This document shows, piece by piece, positions 62,606-64,000 of a stretch of 64,000 nt of DNA. The stretch's first letter is position 1; each line of letters begins with the position of its first letter. The notes below the pieces were generated by a model that made no database searches, had not been told where the DNA came from, and worked only from the letters and a program-made list of their open reading frames with translations. Source of the DNA: Profundibacter sp033851955 (GTDB lineage: Bacteria > Pseudomonadota > Alphaproteobacteria > Rhodobacterales > Rhodobacteraceae); contig JAWSVK010000009.1 of NCBI GenBank assembly GCA_033851955.1, positions 1 to 64,000 of the forward strand, read 5' to 3'. Made by a program: the position numbers and the translations under genes.

Positions 62606-63293
62606 GGCCGCCATTCTTTGTGAAGCTGTAGCATTTGTATATGGGGTATGTCGCAGTGGCTTCAAGCGGCTGGCCGTGATAATTTTACTGGTTCTACCAT
62701 CTATGGCAGCCGCCGAACCTGTCGTCATTGCAGCACTTGGTGACAGTCTGACCCAAGGCTACGGATTGCCGATCGAAGACGGGTTTGTGCCGCAGCTTGA
62801 GGGCTGGCTCACCGGGCAGAATGAAGAGGTTAGAATTTTGAATGCCGGTGTATCTGGCGACACCACGGCGGGTGGATTGGCCCGCGTTGACTGGACCTTA
62901 ACGCCAGATGTGCAGGCTTTGATTGTGATACTGGGTGGCAACGATATTTTGCGCGGCATTGATCCGGCTTCAAGCCGCAGAAACCTAGCTAAAATTCTGA
63001 ACATTGCCTCAGATAGAGGCCTACCCGTTTTGCTGGTGGGGATGCCTGCACCAACAAATTTTGGCGCAGAGTATAAGGCACAAATTGACGCAATGTATCC
63101 TGAATTAGCGACGCAATATGGCACCCTCTATTTAGAAAACTTCTTTACGCCTTTGCTGACAGGCACCGAAAAAATCCCCTCAGCCAAATATATGCAGGCC
63201 GACAACATCCATCCAAATGCGGCTGGTGTCTTGGAAATTGTCGAGGGGATTGGCCCAACTGTTCAGGTATTGATGGCCTTGGCGGTGCAGTGA
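62604..63293 (+). CDS. tesA: Arylesterase / thioesterase I TesA
   Basis: TesA is a periplasmic SGNH lipase/lysophospholipase. The 229-residue precursor has a long N-terminus with the hydrophobic core AVIILLVLPSMAAAEP, then block I AALGDSLTQGYG (Ser48), block III VILGGNDILRG and block V DNIHPNAAG with Asp and His. ATG 62604 is the only upstream ATG nearby, and a GTG about 23 codons later would give a shorter signal peptide. Divergent pairing with ybbA supports the assignment. Confidence 0.88.
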   Translation: MAAILCEAVAFVYGVCRSGFKRLAVIILLVLPSMAAAEPVVIAALGDSLTQGYGLPIEDGFVPQLEGWLTGQNEEVRILNAGVSGDTTAGGLARVDWTLTPDVQALIVILGGNDILRGIDPASSRRNLAKILNIASDRGLPVLLVGMPAPTNFGAEYKAQIDAMYPELATQYGTLYLENFFTPLLTGTEKIPSAKYMQADNIHPNAAGVLEIVEGIGPTVQVLMALAVQ

Positions 63294-63433
63294 AGTTGTG
63301 ACTGCTGTCAGGGTTGGAGCAGCGATCATTTCCATTGTTTTCGCAAGCATACGGTTTAAACCTAGGAAGGTAAAAGAGTCGACAGGTGTGGAACGGGTTT
63401 TACAGCGCGCGAAGGCGCATGATGGGATGAAGC

Positions 63434-64000
63434 ATGGCGATCAAAAAGATTATTGTCATCGGAGCCGGTATCGTCGGTGTATCCAGCGCAATCTGGCTAC
63501 GTCGCGCTGGGCATGAGGTAACGCTTGTCGACAAAGGCGAGCCAGGCATGGGCGCCTCTTATGGTAACGCGGGTATTTTGGCGGCCTGTGCTATGGTGCC
63601 GGTGACGATGCCTGGGTTGCTAATGAAAGCACCAAAGATGCTGCTTGATCCAAATTTTCCGTTGTTCATGCGTTGGTCATATCTGCCCAAGATGATCCCG
63701 TGGATCGTGCGCTACATGTCGAACGCAAATGACAAAGATACGCGGCGCATCGTGCGCGGACTTGCAACGGTTGTTGGCGACAGTTTGGAGCAGCACCAAG
63801 CCCTTACGGCAAACACGCGAGCCGCCAAATGGGTGCAAGAAAGCGACTATAGTTTCGCCTATCCTGACCGCGCCGCTTTTGATGCGGATGCCTACATCTG
63901 GGAATTACGTCGCGACGCCGGGTTTGTGCCAGAGTTGATTGAGGGGGGCGCCGTTCAAGAAATAGAGCCTATACTGGCGAAAAACATCGGTTTACTCGCC
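63434..64000 (+). CDS. D-amino acid dehydrogenase-like FAD protein (partial, cut by window end)
   Basis: The open frame starts MAIKKIIVIGAGIVGVSSAI with the FAD dinucleotide motif GAGIVGVSSA at about residues 10-19 and continues LVDKGEPGMGASYGNAGIL, the DadA-type loop. It runs in frame to base 64000, 189 codons, without a stop. Such enzymes oxidise D-amino acids and pass electrons to the respiratory chain. The last two thirds are outside the window, so the substrate and subgroup are not known. A GGGATGAAGC before ATG 63434 is a weak ribosome-binding site. Confidence 0.8.
   Translation, partial: MAIKKIIVIGAGIVGVSSAIWLRRAGHEVTLVDKGEPGMGASYGNAGILAACAMVPVTMPGLLMKAPKMLLDPNFPLFMRWSYLPKMIPWIVRYMSNANDKDTRRIVRGLATVVGDSLEQHQALTANTRAAKWVQESDYSFAYPDRAAFDADAYIWELRRDAGFVPELIEGGAVQEIEPILAKNIGLLA

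Noticed and set aside
63298..63516. 72-codon plus-strand frame overlapping the start of the last gene
   Set aside because: It overlaps the clearly coding DadA-like frame in another phase and has no recognisable product.

Overview
The window looks like a chromosome segment of a Roseobacter-group alphaproteobacterium (Rhodobacteraceae). The evidence is the flagellar order fliI / flgB-flgC-fliE-fliQ-flgF-flgG-flgA-flgH-fliL-like, an aerobic benzoyl-CoA (box) cluster with a BoxR regulator, TRAP and polyamine-type ABC importers, a NodH-like sulfotransferase beside a DUF5927 glycosyltransferase, and the lptCAB-hpf-ptsN block. Genes are tightly packed, with many 1-4 base start/stop overlaps. I saw no rRNA, tRNA or CRISPR array.

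Layout. 1-1.1 kb: a decayed IS3-family insertion sequence. 1.4-7.4 kb: flagellar export and rod genes, with a CtrA-like site in the divergent promoter. 7.4-12.2 kb: mixed housekeeping genes (EamA exporter, a split MnmD / FAD-oxidase pair, VOC protein, AlkB, and a TetR-DUF3995 pair whose promoter is flanked by two matching palindromes). 12.3-21.6 kb: surface-glycan genes (polysaccharide-export permease, cysQ, galU, galE, two paralogous glycosyltransferases, a branching-type glycosyltransferase and a two-part sulfotransferase). This set would fit a sulfated surface polysaccharide. 21.6-27.7 kb: acyl-CoA dehydrogenase, ptsN, hpf, lptB, lptA, lptC, an RNase D-like exonuclease and kdsB.

27.8-39.0 kb is one long minus-strand catabolic operon next to a divergent LysR gene. 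It holds a polyamine-type ABC importer, class III aminotransferase, GNAT, CoA-transferase A/B, M20 deacylase, a thiolase reduced in frame to about 68 residues, an HDAC-like amidohydrolase, an FAD oxidase and RidA. The substrate is unknown.

40.3-57.5 kb is the benzoate region: a TRAP transporter, pcaF, a frameshifted DUF4863 gene, benzoate-CoA ligase, an alpha/beta hydrolase, a ruined boxD, boxC, boxB, a 57-residue protein with one ferredoxin-type cysteine motif, boxA, a thioesterase, boxR and a hydratase/3-hydroxyacyl-CoA dehydrogenase. The main new observation is one palindrome (consensus TGCATTATAATGCA, with a TATAAT core) before the TRAP operon, between pcaF and the ligase operon, before boxC and before boxR. 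It defines a local candidate BoxR regulon that includes the TRAP importer. With boxD broken, the aldehyde-oxidising step is missing from this cluster. 57.5-64 kb: gamma-glutamyltransferase, the ybbP-ybbA/tesA divergon and a D-amino-acid dehydrogenase cut by the window edge.
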